A DNA stretch of 64,000 bases, taken from the NCBI RefSeq assembly GCF_019656335.1, contig NZ_BPLZ01000004.1, positions 62,001-126,000 on the forward strand, given 5' to 3'. This DNA is from Pseudomonas sp. NCCP-436. GTDB lineage: Bacteria > Pseudomonadota > Gammaproteobacteria > Pseudomonadales > Pseudomonadaceae. The notes below the pieces were generated by a model. It was not told where the DNA came from. It was given only the letters and a program-made list of their open reading frames with translations, and made no database searches. Position 1 is the stretch's first letter. Each line of letters starts with the position of its first letter. Shown in pieces: positions 27,208-36,361 of the stretch. Position numbers and translations under genes: made by a program.

Positions 27208-29112
27208 TCAGGCGGACAGCTCGATCAGCAGCTTGTTCAGGCGCTGCACGTAGGCCGCCGGATCCTTCAGGCTGTCACCGGCGGCCAGGGCGGCCTGATC
27301 GAACAGGATGTGCGAAAGGTCGCTGAAACGATCCTCGTCCGGTTCGGCGTCCAGTCGCTCGATCAGCGGGTGGGTCGGGTTGAATTCGAAGATCGGCTTG
27401 GACTCCGGCACCTTCTGCCCGCTGGCTTCGAGGATCTGGCGCATCTGCAGGCCAAGATCCTGCTCACCGATGGCCAGGATCGCCGGCGAATCGGTAAGAC
27501 GGTGTGACACGCGCACCTCGGCCACCTGTTCGCCCAGCGCCCCCTTGAGACGCTCGATCAATCCCTCCTTGGCTTTGGCTACTTCCTCCTGAGCTTTCTT
27601 GTCCTCTTCCGAGTCCAGCTTGCCCAGATCCAGATCGCCGCGGGCGACGTCGACGAACTGCTTGCCGTCGAATTCGGTCAGGTAGCTCATCAGCCACTCG
27701 TCGATGCGGTCGGTGAGCAGCAGCACCTCGATACCCTTCTTGCGGAAGACTTCCAGATGCGGGCTGTTCTTGATCTGCGCGTAGGATTCGCCGGTGAGGT
27801 AGTAGATCTTGTCCTGGCCTTCCTTGAAGCGACCGAGGTAATCGGCCAGCGACACGGACTGCTCGTCACCCTCGCCAGCGGTGGAGGCAAAACGCAGCAG
27901 GCTGGCGATCTTCTCCTTGTTGGCGAAATCTTCCGCCGGGCCTTCCTTGAGTACCTGGCCGAAGGCCTTCCAGAAGGTCTTGTAGTCGTCCGGCTTGTCC
28001 TTGGCCAGCTTCTCCAGCATGTCCAGCACGCGTTTGGTCAGCGCCGACTTCATGGAGTCGATGACCGGACCGGACTGCAGGATTTCGCGGGAAACGTTCA
28101 GCGACAGGTCGTTGGAATCGACCACACCCTTGATGAAGCGCAGGTACAGCGGCAGAAACTGATCGGCCTGGTCCATGATGAACACGCGCTGCACATAAAG
28201 CTTGAGGCCCTTCGGCGCTTCGCGGTGGTACAGGTCGAACGGGGCACGTGCCGGTACGTACAGCAGCGAGGTGTACTCCAGCTTGCCTTCGACCTTGTTG
28301 TGGCTCCAGCTCAGCGGGTTCTCGAAGTCATGGCCGACGTGCTTGTAGAACTCTTGGTATTCCTCGTCCTTGATCTCGGTACGCGGGCGAGTCCAGAGCG
28401 CACTGGCGCGGTTGACGGTTTCCCACTCGACCTCGGCCGACTTGTCCTTCTCCTCGCCGTAATGCTCCTTGGGCAGTTCGATGGGCAGGGCAATGTGATC
28501 CGAATATTTCTTGACGATGTTGCGCAGACGCCAGCCGTCGGCGAACTCTTCCTCGCCCTGCTTCAGGTGCAGAACGATGCGGGTACCACGCTCGGGCTTT
28601 TCGATGGTGGCAACCTCGAACTCACCCTCGCCCCTGGACGACCAGAGCACACCCTCGGCGGCCGGCTGCCCGGCTCGACGGGTGAACACCTCGACACGCT
28701 CCGCAACGATAAATGCCGAATAGAAACCGACGCCGAACTGGCCGATCAGGTGCGAATCCTTCTTCTGATCACCCGAGAGGTTCTTCAGGAATTCGGCAGT
28801 ACCTGACTTGGCAATGGTACCCAGATGGGCAATGACCTCATCACGGCTCATGCCGATGCCGTTATCTTCAATGGTGACGGTCTTGGCGTCCTTGTCGAAA
28901 TACAGACGAATCTTCAGATCAGCAGCGCCTTCGAGCAGCTCGGGCTTGGCCAGAGCCTCGAAGCGCAGCTTGTCGGCCGCGTCCGAAGCATTGGAAATCA
29001 GCTCGCGGAGAAAGATTTCCTTGTTCGAGTACAGCGAATGGATCATCAGGTGAAGCAACTGCTTCACTTCGGTCTGGAAGCCCAGAGTCTCTTTTTGAGT
29101 TTCCACACTCAT
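27208..29112 (-). CDS. htpG: Molecular chaperone HtpG (bacterial Hsp90)
   Basis: This 634-residue ATP-dependent homodimeric chaperone acts in the cytoplasm. The N-terminal GHKL ATPase region shows [16 protein letters not shown] (Asn for Mg-ATP), [25 protein letters not shown] and [17 protein letters not shown]. Middle and C-terminal domains follow at the usual places ([43 protein letters not shown]) and the length is standard. GGAG lies before the ATG. A near-consensus heat-shock promoter at 29168-29195 is located 56 bases upstream, so heat induction by sigma-32 is expected. Confidence 0.98.
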   Translation of the reverse strand: MSVETQKETLGFQTEVKQLLHLMIHSLYSNKEIFLRELISNASDAADKLRFEALAKPELLEGAADLKIRLYFDKDAKTVTIEDNGIGMSRDEVIAHLGTIAKSGTAEFLKNLSGDQKKDSHLIGQFGVGFYSAFIVAERVEVFTRRAGQPAAEGVLWSSRGEGEFEVATIEKPERGTRIVLHLKQGEEEFADGWRLRNIVKKYSDHIALPIELPKEHYGEEKDKSAEVEWETVNRASALWTRPRTEIKDEEYQEFYKHVGHDFENPLSWSHNKVEGKLEYTSLLYVPARAPFDLYHREAPKGLKLYVQRVFIMDQADQFLPLYLRFIKGVVDSNDLSLNVSREILQSGPVIDSMKSALTKRVLDMLEKLAKDKPDDYKTFWKAFGQVLKEGPAEDFANKEKIASLLRFASTAGEGDEQSVSLADYLGRFKEGQDKIYYLTGESYAQIKNSPHLEVFRKKGIEVLLLTDRIDEWLMSYLTEFDGKQFVDVARGDLDLGKLDSEEDKKAQEEVAKAKEGLIERLKGALGEQVAEVRVSHRLTDSPAILAIGEQDLGLQMRQILEASGQKVPESKPIFEFNPTHPLIERLDAEPDEDRFSDLSHILFDQAALAAGDSLKDPAAYVQRLNKLLIELSA

Positions 29113-29167
29113 GGTCGTCTAACTCCATCTACAGGTCAGGTGTCGCCAAGACAGGCGGATTTCCTGC

Positions 29168-29195
29168 AGATGGGGACAGTCGGCGGGATTTCAAG
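29168..29195 (-). promoter_or_regulatory. Sigma-32 (RpoH) promoter of htpG
   Basis: On the minus strand CTTGAAA (29195-29189), a 13-base spacer and CCCCATCT (29175-29168) match the heat-shock consensus CTTGAAA-N(11-16)-CCCCATNT at every specified position. It lies 56 bases before the htpG start codon. Confidence 0.9.
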
Positions 29196-29229
29196 AGTAA
29201 TCACTCAATCACGCCGCACAAGGCGGGCA

Positions 29230-30480
29230 TCAGGGTTCGAGCAGTTCCAGATTACCGATCTCGCCAGGCAGAAAGCGGAAACTGGCCTGGCCACCACCTC
29301 GTCCCATTTGTTGGCTGAGATGGATGCTGCCGTCCGCATCGATACCAACGAAACGCCCTTCTACCGTGCCGCCGCCAGCCCGGGTTAGACGCATGCTCAG
29401 ATTGCGGTAATGTTCTGGGTGACGCTGCAGGCGGGCAAGGCTGAAACGCTGGCGACGATCCGCAGGACGGCTCACACGCTCCTCAGTGACTACACGTTCG
29501 GAGCGCGCATCGGTCTGCACGCTGGCGACTGGCGGCAGCGGAGGGAAATGATCGCCCTCCACAGCCCAGCCGGACTCACCCCGTTTACGCAGACGAACCG
29601 GAAGCTGCTCGTTACGTTGCTCGACCTGTGCCTCCACCAGCAGCTCCAGCGTGCTGCCGGCAAAGCTGAGCGGCGGCAACCTCAGGATGACGACATCGGC
29701 GGTGGCGAAGCGACGCTGCAAGTAGTCATGCAACACGTGGGCAATGGTATCGCGCGAATCGAAGGTCAGATCCACTCGACCATCGACATAACGCAAACGA
29801 TCACGGTACAGCTCCACACGGCCACTGAGACTGGTCTTGAAACGCGCAGGCAGCACTAGGTGGAAATCGCCTTCCAGGCGATTGGGAGCCCTCGGCTGCA
29901 GATCCAGATGCAGGGTATACCCGCGACTCAGACGACGTGCCTCGGGCAACTCCTGCTCCGGCAGCAGCCAACTCAGCTCCACTTCGGGCAGGTTGTCACC
30001 GCTGTCCTGTGGCAATACATCCACCCGCACTGCTCCCTCGGAATGTTGTGGCAAGCGGATGATAAGTTCACGCTGGGCAAAGAAATCCGCTCCTTCACGC
30101 AGGCTCAGCACGCCGCCGATCAGTTCGCCATGTTGCGGGCGGAACGGCTGGCCGTTTAGCTCGCCAGCCAGTTCGATAGTCAGCTCAGGCTGCCCCTGCA
30201 ACTCGGGATTGAGCCAGTCGAGCCGGATGATCGCCTCCAGACGTTCCGGATCCTTGCCCGCAAGCCCCACCAGCCCTGCCACCAAAGGAATAACGCCAAG
30301 ACTGAAAAGAATCATGGCGCTGCGCGCCCGACTCCAGTGTCTGAGAAGATAGATCAGAGTGACCGGGGGAAAAAGGCTGCCCCAGCCCCAAAGCAGGCTG
30401 GTAGCGAAGGCTCGCATAATCAGCCAGACCAAACCGGCCAGCATCAGCAGCAAGCCGGCGATAATCAGCAGCGCATCCAT
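29230..30480 (-). CDS. Conserved membrane protein of unknown function
   Basis: This 416-residue protein has two or three N-terminal membrane helices (about residues 3-25, 27-46 and 56-78, with MDALLIIAGLLLMLAGLVWLIM and MILFSLGVIPLVAGLVGLAG). A soluble region of about 330 residues follows, rich in beta strands and acidic/basic residues (LTIELAGELNGQPFRPQHGELIGGVLSLREG, then VELSWLLPEQELPEARRLSRGYTLHLDLQPRAPNRLEGDFHLVLPARFKTSLSGRVELYRDRL). The last 60 residues look like a small barrel (GTVEGRFVGIDADGSIHLSQQM). I recognise it only as a Pseudomonas-type hypothetical next to htpG. AAGGA precedes the start. Confidence 0.78.
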   Translation of the reverse strand: MDALLIIAGLLLMLAGLVWLIMRAFATSLLWGWGSLFPPVTLIYLLRHWSRARSAMILFSLGVIPLVAGLVGLAGKDPERLEAIIRLDWLNPELQGQPELTIELAGELNGQPFRPQHGELIGGVLSLREGADFFAQRELIIRLPQHSEGAVRVDVLPQDSGDNLPEVELSWLLPEQELPEARRLSRGYTLHLDLQPRAPNRLEGDFHLVLPARFKTSLSGRVELYRDRLRYVDGRVDLTFDSRDTIAHVLHDYLQRRFATADVVILRLPPLSFAGSTLELLVEAQVEQRNEQLPVRLRKRGESGWAVEGDHFPPLPPVASVQTDARSERVVTEERVSRPADRRQRFSLARLQRHPEHYRNLSMRLTRAGGGTVEGRFVGIDADGSIHLSQQMGRGGGQASFRFLPGEIGNLELLEP

Positions 30481-30533
30481 CTACAGAATCCTTGTCGTTG
30501 TTCACTGCGCAGCCGTCCTCTGCCTTTCCCCGC

Positions 30534-30980
30534 TCAGGGCTCGTCGACCTTGAAGTGGGCACGGGCGGTGGCGATGGGTTCCGTCTGAGTGGTCTGCCAG
30601 GCGGTAATGGCCACATTGGCTACCCGCCGCCCCTGGCGCCAGACCTGACACTGCGCGTAGGTGTCACGATAATGACCAGCACGCAGGTAATCTATCGAGA
30701 AGTCGATGATTTTCGGCAAATGAGGAATCCCCATGAACATCAGCAGATGCAGCATGGCGGCATGCTCCATGAAGCCGGCGATCACTCCGCCATGCAGCGC
30801 CGGCAAGGTCGGGTTACCAATGCAGTCGCGGTTGGCGGGCAGACGGAAGACCATGTCGTCGCCGAGACGCAGGCACTCGATGCCGAGCAACTTGGCATAG
30901 GGAATCAGGCTAATCAGCGGATCATAGTCGTTCTGCTCGTGGGCCCTGGCCACCAGTTGCTCGAGGTTCAGCGCGCTCAT
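30534..30980 (-). CDS. PaaI-type hotdog thioesterase, second of a pair
   Basis: This 148-residue hotdog-fold protein carries FRLPANRDCIGNPTLPALHGGVIAGFMEHAAMLHLLM, the HGG-containing motif of the PaaI/4HBT acyl-CoA thioesterases. A second strand region follows (IDFSIDYLRAGHYRDTYAQCQVWRQGRRVANVAITAWQTTQTEPIATARAHFKV). Its start overlaps the preceding thioesterase gene by four bases (ATGA at 30980-30977). Hotdog enzymes work as dimers or tetramers, so the two products may form hetero-oligomers. The acyl substrate is unknown. Confidence 0.85.
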   Translation of the reverse strand: MSALNLEQLVARAHEQNDYDPLISLIPYAKLLGIECLRLGDDMVFRLPANRDCIGNPTLPALHGGVIAGFMEHAAMLHLLMFMGIPHLPKIIDFSIDYLRAGHYRDTYAQCQVWRQGRRVANVAITAWQTTQTEPIATARAHFKVDEP

Positions 30981-31453
30981 GCAGCACCTCCCTGATGGGC
31001 GTCCGACCTGGGTTCTCGCCCTGAGGCAATCCTGCCCATGCGCATGAAGGTTCCGACCACGTGGGCAATCGGCTGCTGAGGGTCATCCTGATAGGCGTAG
31101 CCGCGAGTGAAGATGACATTGGGCGTCACCCGGTAGCACTCGGCGAAACCGAACACGTCACGCCCGGGTTCGGCTGGATGCATGTAGTCGATGCGCAAAT
31201 CCAGAGTCGGGCAGATCTCAAACTCAGGCAACACACAGACAGTGGAGATGCCGCATGTGGTGTCCATCAGCGTAGTAATGGCGCCGCCGTGAATCACCCC
31301 GGTGTCCGGATTACCGACAATGTGCGGCGCATAGGGCAGACGCAAAGTTAGGCCCTGCTCACTGGCACCCTCCACGCTCATGCCAAGCACCTGGCAATGG
31401 CGCAGCGCCGCCAGAAAGCGCTGCGCTCGCTGCCGAATGGACTGTTCATTCAT
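30977..31453 (-). CDS. PaaI-type hotdog thioesterase, first of a pair
   Basis: This 158-residue protein has the same fold as its downstream neighbour, with LRLPYAPHIVGNPDTGVIHGGAITTLMDTTCGISTVC. The core is IHGGAITTLMDT, which contains the HGG and the catalytic acidic residue. The later ICPTLDLRIDYMHPAEPGRDVFGFAECYRV segment completes the hotdog sheet. It hydrolyses acyl-CoA esters by family. It is the first gene of a two-gene operon and overlaps the second by four bases. The C-terminal tail (GREPRSDAHQGGAA) is longer and less ordered than usual. Confidence 0.85.
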   Translation of the reverse strand: MNEQSIRQRAQRFLAALRHCQVLGMSVEGASEQGLTLRLPYAPHIVGNPDTGVIHGGAITTLMDTTCGISTVCVLPEFEICPTLDLRIDYMHPAEPGRDVFGFAECYRVTPNVIFTRGYAYQDDPQQPIAHVVGTFMRMGRIASGREPRSDAHQGGAA

Positions 31454-31625
31454 ATAACGCTACCTGCCCCACTGCTCGCAAGGGAAAGCCGCACATGATA
31501 ACGCCTTGCAAGGACAGGCTCACAACCCTTGCGGACAATGCATGGAACTTAGACGACAGGCGCGTCATCAAAGCGTCATGTGCCGGAGAGCTGTTCCGGT
31601 ATCTCCCCCACAGACACACGGAGTG

Positions 31626-32021
31626 ATGAACGTGAACAAACCACTGACCTATGCCTTGCTGCTTGCTACGACCCTGGGCCTCGCCGCCTGCGAGAAAACT
31701 CCGGAAGAGAAGATGGAGTCAGCCCGGGAGTCTGCTGCCGAGGCAGTTGACAACATGCAGGATGCAGCACGGGAGACCGGCGAAGCGATCAAGCAGAAAA
31801 CCGATGAGGCGCTGAACAATGAGCCAACCATCGGCGAACGCCTCAAAGATACCGCCAAGGATACTGCCGAGGCCATTGAGGAAGCTGGCGACAGGGTCGA
31901 GCAGCGTGTCAATAAAGAGCCGACCATTGGTGAGCGTCTTAAAGATACCGTCAAGGACACCACTGAAGCCATTGAGGAAGCCGGCAGCAGGGTCGAACAG
32001 CGAATCAAAGAGGAAAACTAG
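31626..32021 (+). CDS. Small lipoprotein with tandem 32-residue repeats
   Basis: This 131-residue lipoprotein has the signal MNVNKPLTYALLLATTLGLAAC with Cys22. The mature part is almost entirely amphipathic helix rich in Glu, Lys, Ala and Thr. Two nearly identical 32-residue repeats begin at residues 66 and 98, each starting EPTIGERLKDT and ending RVEQR. In DNA the repeat unit is 96 bases (31821-31916 and 31917-32012). This late-embryogenesis-like pattern suggests a desiccation/stress or envelope-bound spacer protein, which is inference. GGAG at 31619-31622 is just ahead of the ATG, and a clear terminator follows at 32049. Confidence 0.82.
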   Translation: MNVNKPLTYALLLATTLGLAACEKTPEEKMESARESAAEAVDNMQDAARETGEAIKQKTDEALNNEPTIGERLKDTAKDTAEAIEEAGDRVEQRVNKEPTIGERLKDTVKDTTEAIEEAGSRVEQRIKEEN

Positions 32022-32048
32022 GTTCCGACGGCCTGAAAGCAGACGACG

Positions 32049-32078
32049 CCCCCTGGTTAACCAGGGGGTTCCTTTTTC
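32049..32078 (+). terminator. Rho-independent terminator after the repeat lipoprotein
   Basis: CCCCCTGG and CCAGGGGG form a perfect eight-base-pair stem with a TTAA loop, followed by TTCCTTTTT. Confidence 0.88.
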
Positions 32079-32100
32079 TGCACCTTGCTATTTCGGCAGC

Positions 32101-32142
32101 CAAAGAAAAGAAAGGCCCGGCCGCGCATTTCGCGACCGGGCC
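32101..32142 (-). terminator. Rho-independent terminator of the DEAD-box helicase gene
   Basis: On the minus strand GGCCCGGTCGCG pairs with CGCGGCCGGGCC (one mismatch) around a five-base loop and is followed by TTTCTTTTCTTTG. It begins 19 bases after the helicase stop. Confidence 0.85.
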
Positions 32143-32160
32143 GTTGTTCCGCTCTGCAGA

Positions 32161-33828
32161 TCAGTCTTCGCGATAGCGACGCAGTTTCAGCGCCTTGCCG
32201 GCGACCCGAGTGTCCTTGAGTTTGCCGAGCAACCGGTCAAGACCCTCTTCCGGCAACTCCACCAGACTGAAAGTTTCGCGAATCTGAATCCGGCCAATGG
32301 CCTCACGGGCCAGACCACCCTCGTTGAGAATGGCTCCCAGCAGATTCTTAGCGGCAATGCCGTCGCGGGTACCCAACGCAGTGCGGCAGCGCACACGGCC
32401 TTCGCCCAGCGGCAGCGGGGCGCGACGCTCGCGATATTCGCCGCGGGCCGTGTCGCGCTCGCGGCGTTCACGCGGGGCACCGACACCCGGCACCAGCGGC
32501 TGTTCGCGTTCGACGCTGGCCAGATCCAGGGCCTGACCATTGGTGGCCTTTTTAAGCAGTGCAGCAGCCAAAGCACGCGGGCTACAGCCGATGTCGGCGA
32601 TCAGCCGATCAAGCAGATCGCCATGGCTGGCTTCGGCCTCACTCACCAGCGGGGTCAGGCTGGCGGTCAGTCTCTTGATACGTGCATCGAGCACCTGCTG
32701 CGGATTGGGCAGCTTGACCTCACCGACCTTCTGCCCGGTAACACGCTCGATTACCTGCAGCATGCGTCGCTCACGCGGCGTCACCAGCAGCAGCGCACGG
32801 CCATCACGGCCGGCACGGCCGGTACGGCCGATACGGTGCACGTAGGACTCCGGGTCGTACGGCATGTCGACGTTGAACACATGGGTGATGCGCGGCACGT
32901 CGATACCCCGGGCAGCCACGTCGGTGGCCACGACGATGTCCAGACGGCCATCCTTGAGCGAGTCGATCACCCTCTCGCGCTGGTTCTGGGCTATATCGCC
33001 GTTGAGCGCGGCAGCCTTGTAGCCCTTGGCCTCCAGCGCGCTGGCCAGATCCAGAGTAGCCTGTTTGGTACGTACGAAGGCGATCAGCGCGTCGAACTCT
33101 TCCACTTCCAGTAGGCGCAACACGGCGTTGACCTTCTGATCGGCATGGATCATCAGATGCGCCTGCTCGATACGCGAGACCGTCTGGGTCTTGGCCGCAA
33201 TCTTGATGTGCTTCGGCTCGCGCAGGTGCTTCTCGGCGATGGCGCGGATCGAATGTGGCAACGTGGCGGAGAACAGCACACTCTGACGGCTTTCCGGCAT
33301 GGCTTCGAAGATCACTTCGAGGTCGTCCATAAAGCCCAGCTTGAGCATCTCGTCGGCCTCATCCAGCACCAGATGCTGAATAGTGGACAGCAGCTTCTCG
33401 TCACGCCGCAAGTGGTCGACCAGCCGTCCGGGGGTAGCAACGATGATCTGTGCCCCCATGCGCAGCGCCTTGAGCTGCGGGCCCATCGGTGCCCCACCGT
33501 AGACGGCGACCACGTTCACGCCAGGCATCTGTTTGGAATAGGTTTCGAACGCAGTGGCCACCTGCAGGGCCAGCTCACGGGTCGGCGCCAGGATCAGAAC
33601 CTGAGGCTCACGCTTGCTCGGGTCAATCTTCGACAGCAAAGGCAACGCGAACGCAGCGGTTTTGCCGGTACCGGTCTGAGCCTGACCGATCATGTCGTGA
33701 CCCTCAAGAATCACGGGAATGGCTTGCGCCTGAATGGGAGATGGCTCCTCGTAACCAACAGCGGTCAGAGCAGCAAGAATATTGGAGTGAAGGCCGAGCG
33801 CGGCAAAGCCGCCGGATTCCTGGGTCAT
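32161..33828 (-). CDS. deaD: DEAD-box ATP-dependent RNA helicase (CsdA/DeaD type)
   Basis: This 555-residue helicase has the full motif set: a Q motif (GYEEPSPIQAQAIPVILEG), AQTGTGKTAAFALPLL (Walker A), PTRELALQV, TPGRLVDHLR, VLDEADEML, SATLP, then VATDVAARGIDVPRITHVFNVDMPYDPESYVHRIGRTGRAGR. After the core comes a linker with an Arg-rich patch (ERRERDTARGEYRERRAPL) and a C-terminal DbpA-type RNA-binding domain (LLGAILNEGGLAREAIGRIQIRETFSLVELPEEGLDRLL). It unwinds structured RNA in ribosome assembly and cold adaptation. A GAGG ribosome site precedes the ATG. The long arginine-rich tail fits CsdA better than SrmB or RhlE. Confidence 0.9.
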   Translation of the reverse strand: MTQESGGFAALGLHSNILAALTAVGYEEPSPIQAQAIPVILEGHDMIGQAQTGTGKTAAFALPLLSKIDPSKREPQVLILAPTRELALQVATAFETYSKQMPGVNVVAVYGGAPMGPQLKALRMGAQIIVATPGRLVDHLRRDEKLLSTIQHLVLDEADEMLKLGFMDDLEVIFEAMPESRQSVLFSATLPHSIRAIAEKHLREPKHIKIAAKTQTVSRIEQAHLMIHADQKVNAVLRLLEVEEFDALIAFVRTKQATLDLASALEAKGYKAAALNGDIAQNQRERVIDSLKDGRLDIVVATDVAARGIDVPRITHVFNVDMPYDPESYVHRIGRTGRAGRDGRALLLVTPRERRMLQVIERVTGQKVGEVKLPNPQQVLDARIKRLTASLTPLVSEAEASHGDLLDRLIADIGCSPRALAAALLKKATNGQALDLASVEREQPLVPGVGAPRERRERDTARGEYRERRAPLPLGEGRVRCRTALGTRDGIAAKNLLGAILNEGGLAREAIGRIQIRETFSLVELPEEGLDRLLGKLKDTRVAGKALKLRRYRED

Positions 33829-34113
33829 GGGTCTGCCTCAAAACGTCCGCAAAGACCCATGCCCTCCAATGCTGCGCGTGCCTTGTAAGACCTTGTGGGT
33901 CACCCTGGCAGCCTGGTCGGCGGGGATTTGCGAAATATGATGAAAGTGAATCGTCAAGGATAGTCCGCGAGGGACTGGCTGCCGGGCACGGAAGCCCGGG
34001 CGAATTGCACTACCTGAACGTGGTCAGAAAATTAACCGGCGCAAACTATACCGGAAAATCGCTTCGCGCGCGCTGGTTTTTATCCTTTTCCCGACAAATA
34101 TCAGTTAGGGTGC

Positions 34114-34956
34114 TCAGCTGGCCGGCCGTAGCGCAGCAATCAAAGGCTGCAGGGAATACCCCAGACGCGGCGCCAGCGCATCGGCCCGTTCGCTCAGGCA
34201 TGCCAAATCCAGCGACTGACCTAGACTTTCCGGAATCAGCAGCACGACATTGCCTTCCTTGACCGGGCATTCCCAGTAATGACGATGGTACAGCCCGCGC
34301 AACAGCGCGGCGCCAAGTGGCTTGCCATCGTTGCCGGCCCACTGATTGATGATCAGCCAGCCGCCCGGGTTGAGCTTTTCCCGGCAACTCTCCAGAAAGT
34401 GCCACGCCAGGTGCCCGGCCCCCGGCCCCTGATCCGTATACAGGTCGACAAAGATCAGATCGGCGGTTTCCGCACTGGCGAGCAGTTCCACCGCATCACC
34501 AATACGTATGGTCAGCCGCGGGTCATCATCCAGACCAAGGAGCTGCATGGCCAGGCGCGGTACATCCGGGCGCAGTTCGATAACCTCGACATCCTCCAGC
34601 GGCAGGAACTTCAGGCACGCCTGGGTCAGGTTACCGGCCCCAAGCCCGAGGAACAGCGCGCTTTCCGGTGCTTCATGGCACAACGCGCCCATCAGCATGG
34701 CACGCGTGTAGTCGTATTCCAGCCAACTGGGATCCGGCGGATAGACACAACTCTGCTCGATGCCCTGGCCAAATTCGAGGAAGCGGTAGGCGCCGATCTG
34801 CACCACACGGATCACGCCATAGGCATCATGCACCTCGGCCAGCAGCACCTCGTCCAGCTTCTGCATCTCCTCGCTCGGCGGCAAGCCAGGCATTGCTCCA
34901 TCCCCCACAGTGACATCCCGCACCACAAGCGTGCGAGCAAAGGCGCCGATTGTCAT
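34114..34956 (-). CDS. Spermidine-synthase-like SAM-dependent protein
   Basis: This 280-residue Rossmann-fold protein is related to polyamine aminopropyltransferases: YDYTRAMLMGALCHEAPESALFLGLGAGNLTQACLKFLP (nucleotide motif), VEVIELRPDVPRLAMQLLGL, and LRLTIRIGDAVELLASAETADLIFVDLYTDQG. The canonical polyamine-binding Asp in the GGGDG motif is replaced here by GLGAGN, so it may be a fused or diverged methyltransferase-like protein rather than a true spermidine synthase. ATG 34956 is preferred. It is divergent from the FMO-led operon at 35031 and shares a 74-base intergenic region with it. Confidence 0.78.
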   Translation of the reverse strand: MTIGAFARTLVVRDVTVGDGAMPGLPPSEEMQKLDEVLLAEVHDAYGVIRVVQIGAYRFLEFGQGIEQSCVYPPDPSWLEYDYTRAMLMGALCHEAPESALFLGLGAGNLTQACLKFLPLEDVEVIELRPDVPRLAMQLLGLDDDPRLTIRIGDAVELLASAETADLIFVDLYTDQGPGAGHLAWHFLESCREKLNPGGWLIINQWAGNDGKPLGAALLRGLYHRHYWECPVKEGNVVLLIPESLGQSLDLACLSERADALAPRLGYSLQPLIAALRPAS

Positions 34957-35030
34957 TGAAGCCAACACCCCTGGTCACGCGATAATTCGACAACTTGCGT
35001 TGCACCTACATAACAATAACGAGGTTCCCC

Positions 35031-36359
35031 ATGTATGCCATCATCGGCGCCGGCCCCATGGGCCTGTGCGCAGCACGGCAATTGAAGAAACAGGGCATCG
35101 ACTTTGTCGGTTTCGAACTGCACAGCGATGTCGGCGGGCTATGGGATATCGACAACCCGCATAGCACCATGTACCACTCGGCGCACCTGATCTCCTCCAA
35201 GGGCACCACCGAGTTCCGCGAATTCCCCATGGATCCCGAAGTTGCACCCTACCCGCATCATAGCCAGATGCGCCGCTACTTTCGTGACTACGCCCGGCAC
35301 TTCGGTCTTTACCAGCACTATCAGTTCAACACCCGCGTGCTGCGGGTCGAGCGCCAGGCGCAAGGTTGGCGGCTGATCAGCGAATGTCGCGGTGAACAGC
35401 GTCACTGGCAGTTCGAGGGCATACTGATCGCCAGTGGCACCCTGCATACGCCGAACCTGCCGCCTCTGCCGGGTGAGTTCGCCGGCGAGTTGCTGCATTC
35501 GAGCGCCTACAAGAGCGCCGATAGCTTCGCCGGCAAGCGTGTACTGGTGGTTGGCTGCGGCAACTCGGCCTGCGATATCGCCGTCGATGCCGTGCACCGT
35601 GCTGCCTCGGTGGATCTGTCGGTACGCCGTGGCTATCACTTCCTGCCCAAGTTCATCCTTGGCCGGCCGACCGACACCTTCGGCAACGTCATTCCTCTGC
35701 CTCGCCCGCTCAAGCAGCTGCTCGACGGTTTCCTGGTGCGCGCCCTGGTAGGCAAGCCCTCGCAGTACGGCCTGCCGGATCCGGACTACCGCCTGTACGA
35801 GTCGCACCCGGTAATGAACTCGCTGGTGCTGCACCACATCGCCCATGGCGACATCCACCCACGCGGCGAGATTCGTTCCGTCAATGGTCACAGCGTGACC
35901 TTCGCCAGTGGAGAAAGCGGCGAATACGACCTGATCCTGATGGCAACCGGCTACAAACTGGACTACCCCTTCATCAAGCGCAGCGAGCTGAACTGGCCGC
36001 AGGATGTCGGCGCGCCACAGCTGTATCTCAACGTATTCCACCCCGAACATGACGATCTGTTCATGCTTGGCATGGTCGAGGCTTCAGGTCTTGGCTGGCA
36101 GGGCCGTGATGAGCAGGCCGAACTGGTGGCACTGTACATTCGCCAGTTGCGTGCCGGCAGTCCGGCTGCCCTGAAACTGCGCCGTACCATCCGCGAGCAG
36201 GCGGGGCGGCGCGTCGATGGCGGCTACCAGTACCTGCAACTGGAGCGCATGGCCTACTACGTACACAAGGACAGCTACCGCCGGCGCATCGCCGAGCACA
36301 GTGCTGCACTGCGCCGCGAACTGAGCAGCGCCACCCTGCCTGCGGTACAGGAGGTCTGA
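35031..36359 (+). CDS. Flavin-containing monooxygenase, first gene of a five-gene operon
   Basis: This 442-residue FAD/NADPH-dependent monooxygenase has the FAD motif GAGPMG at residues 6-11 and the FMO signature FAGELLHSSAY (FxGxxxHxxxY) near residues 149-159. The NADPH motif VGCGNSA is near 175 and a late ATGYK is near 310. Such enzymes oxygenate soft nucleophiles (amines, sulfides) or perform Baeyer-Villiger oxidations. An ACGAGG site at 35018-35023 supports ATG 35031. The gene is followed after two bases by a BASS transporter and heads a tightly packed operon with an SDR, a TauE/SafE protein and an amidohydrolase. The substrate is unknown. Confidence 0.88.
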   Translation: MYAIIGAGPMGLCAARQLKKQGIDFVGFELHSDVGGLWDIDNPHSTMYHSAHLISSKGTTEFREFPMDPEVAPYPHHSQMRRYFRDYARHFGLYQHYQFNTRVLRVERQAQGWRLISECRGEQRHWQFEGILIASGTLHTPNLPPLPGEFAGELLHSSAYKSADSFAGKRVLVVGCGNSACDIAVDAVHRAASVDLSVRRGYHFLPKFILGRPTDTFGNVIPLPRPLKQLLDGFLVRALVGKPSQYGLPDPDYRLYESHPVMNSLVLHHIAHGDIHPRGEIRSVNGHSVTFASGESGEYDLILMATGYKLDYPFIKRSELNWPQDVGAPQLYLNVFHPEHDDLFMLGMVEASGLGWQGRDEQAELVALYIRQLRAGSPAALKLRRTIREQAGRRVDGGYQYLQLERMAYYVHKDSYRRRIAEHSAALRRELSSATLPAVQEV

Positions 36360-36361
36360 GG

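Noticed and set aside
33975..34010. GC-rich hairpin (GCCGGGCACGG and CCCGGGC) between the helicase and spermidine-synthase-like genes
   Set aside because: The stem is short and there is no T-run on either strand, so a terminator claim would be weak.
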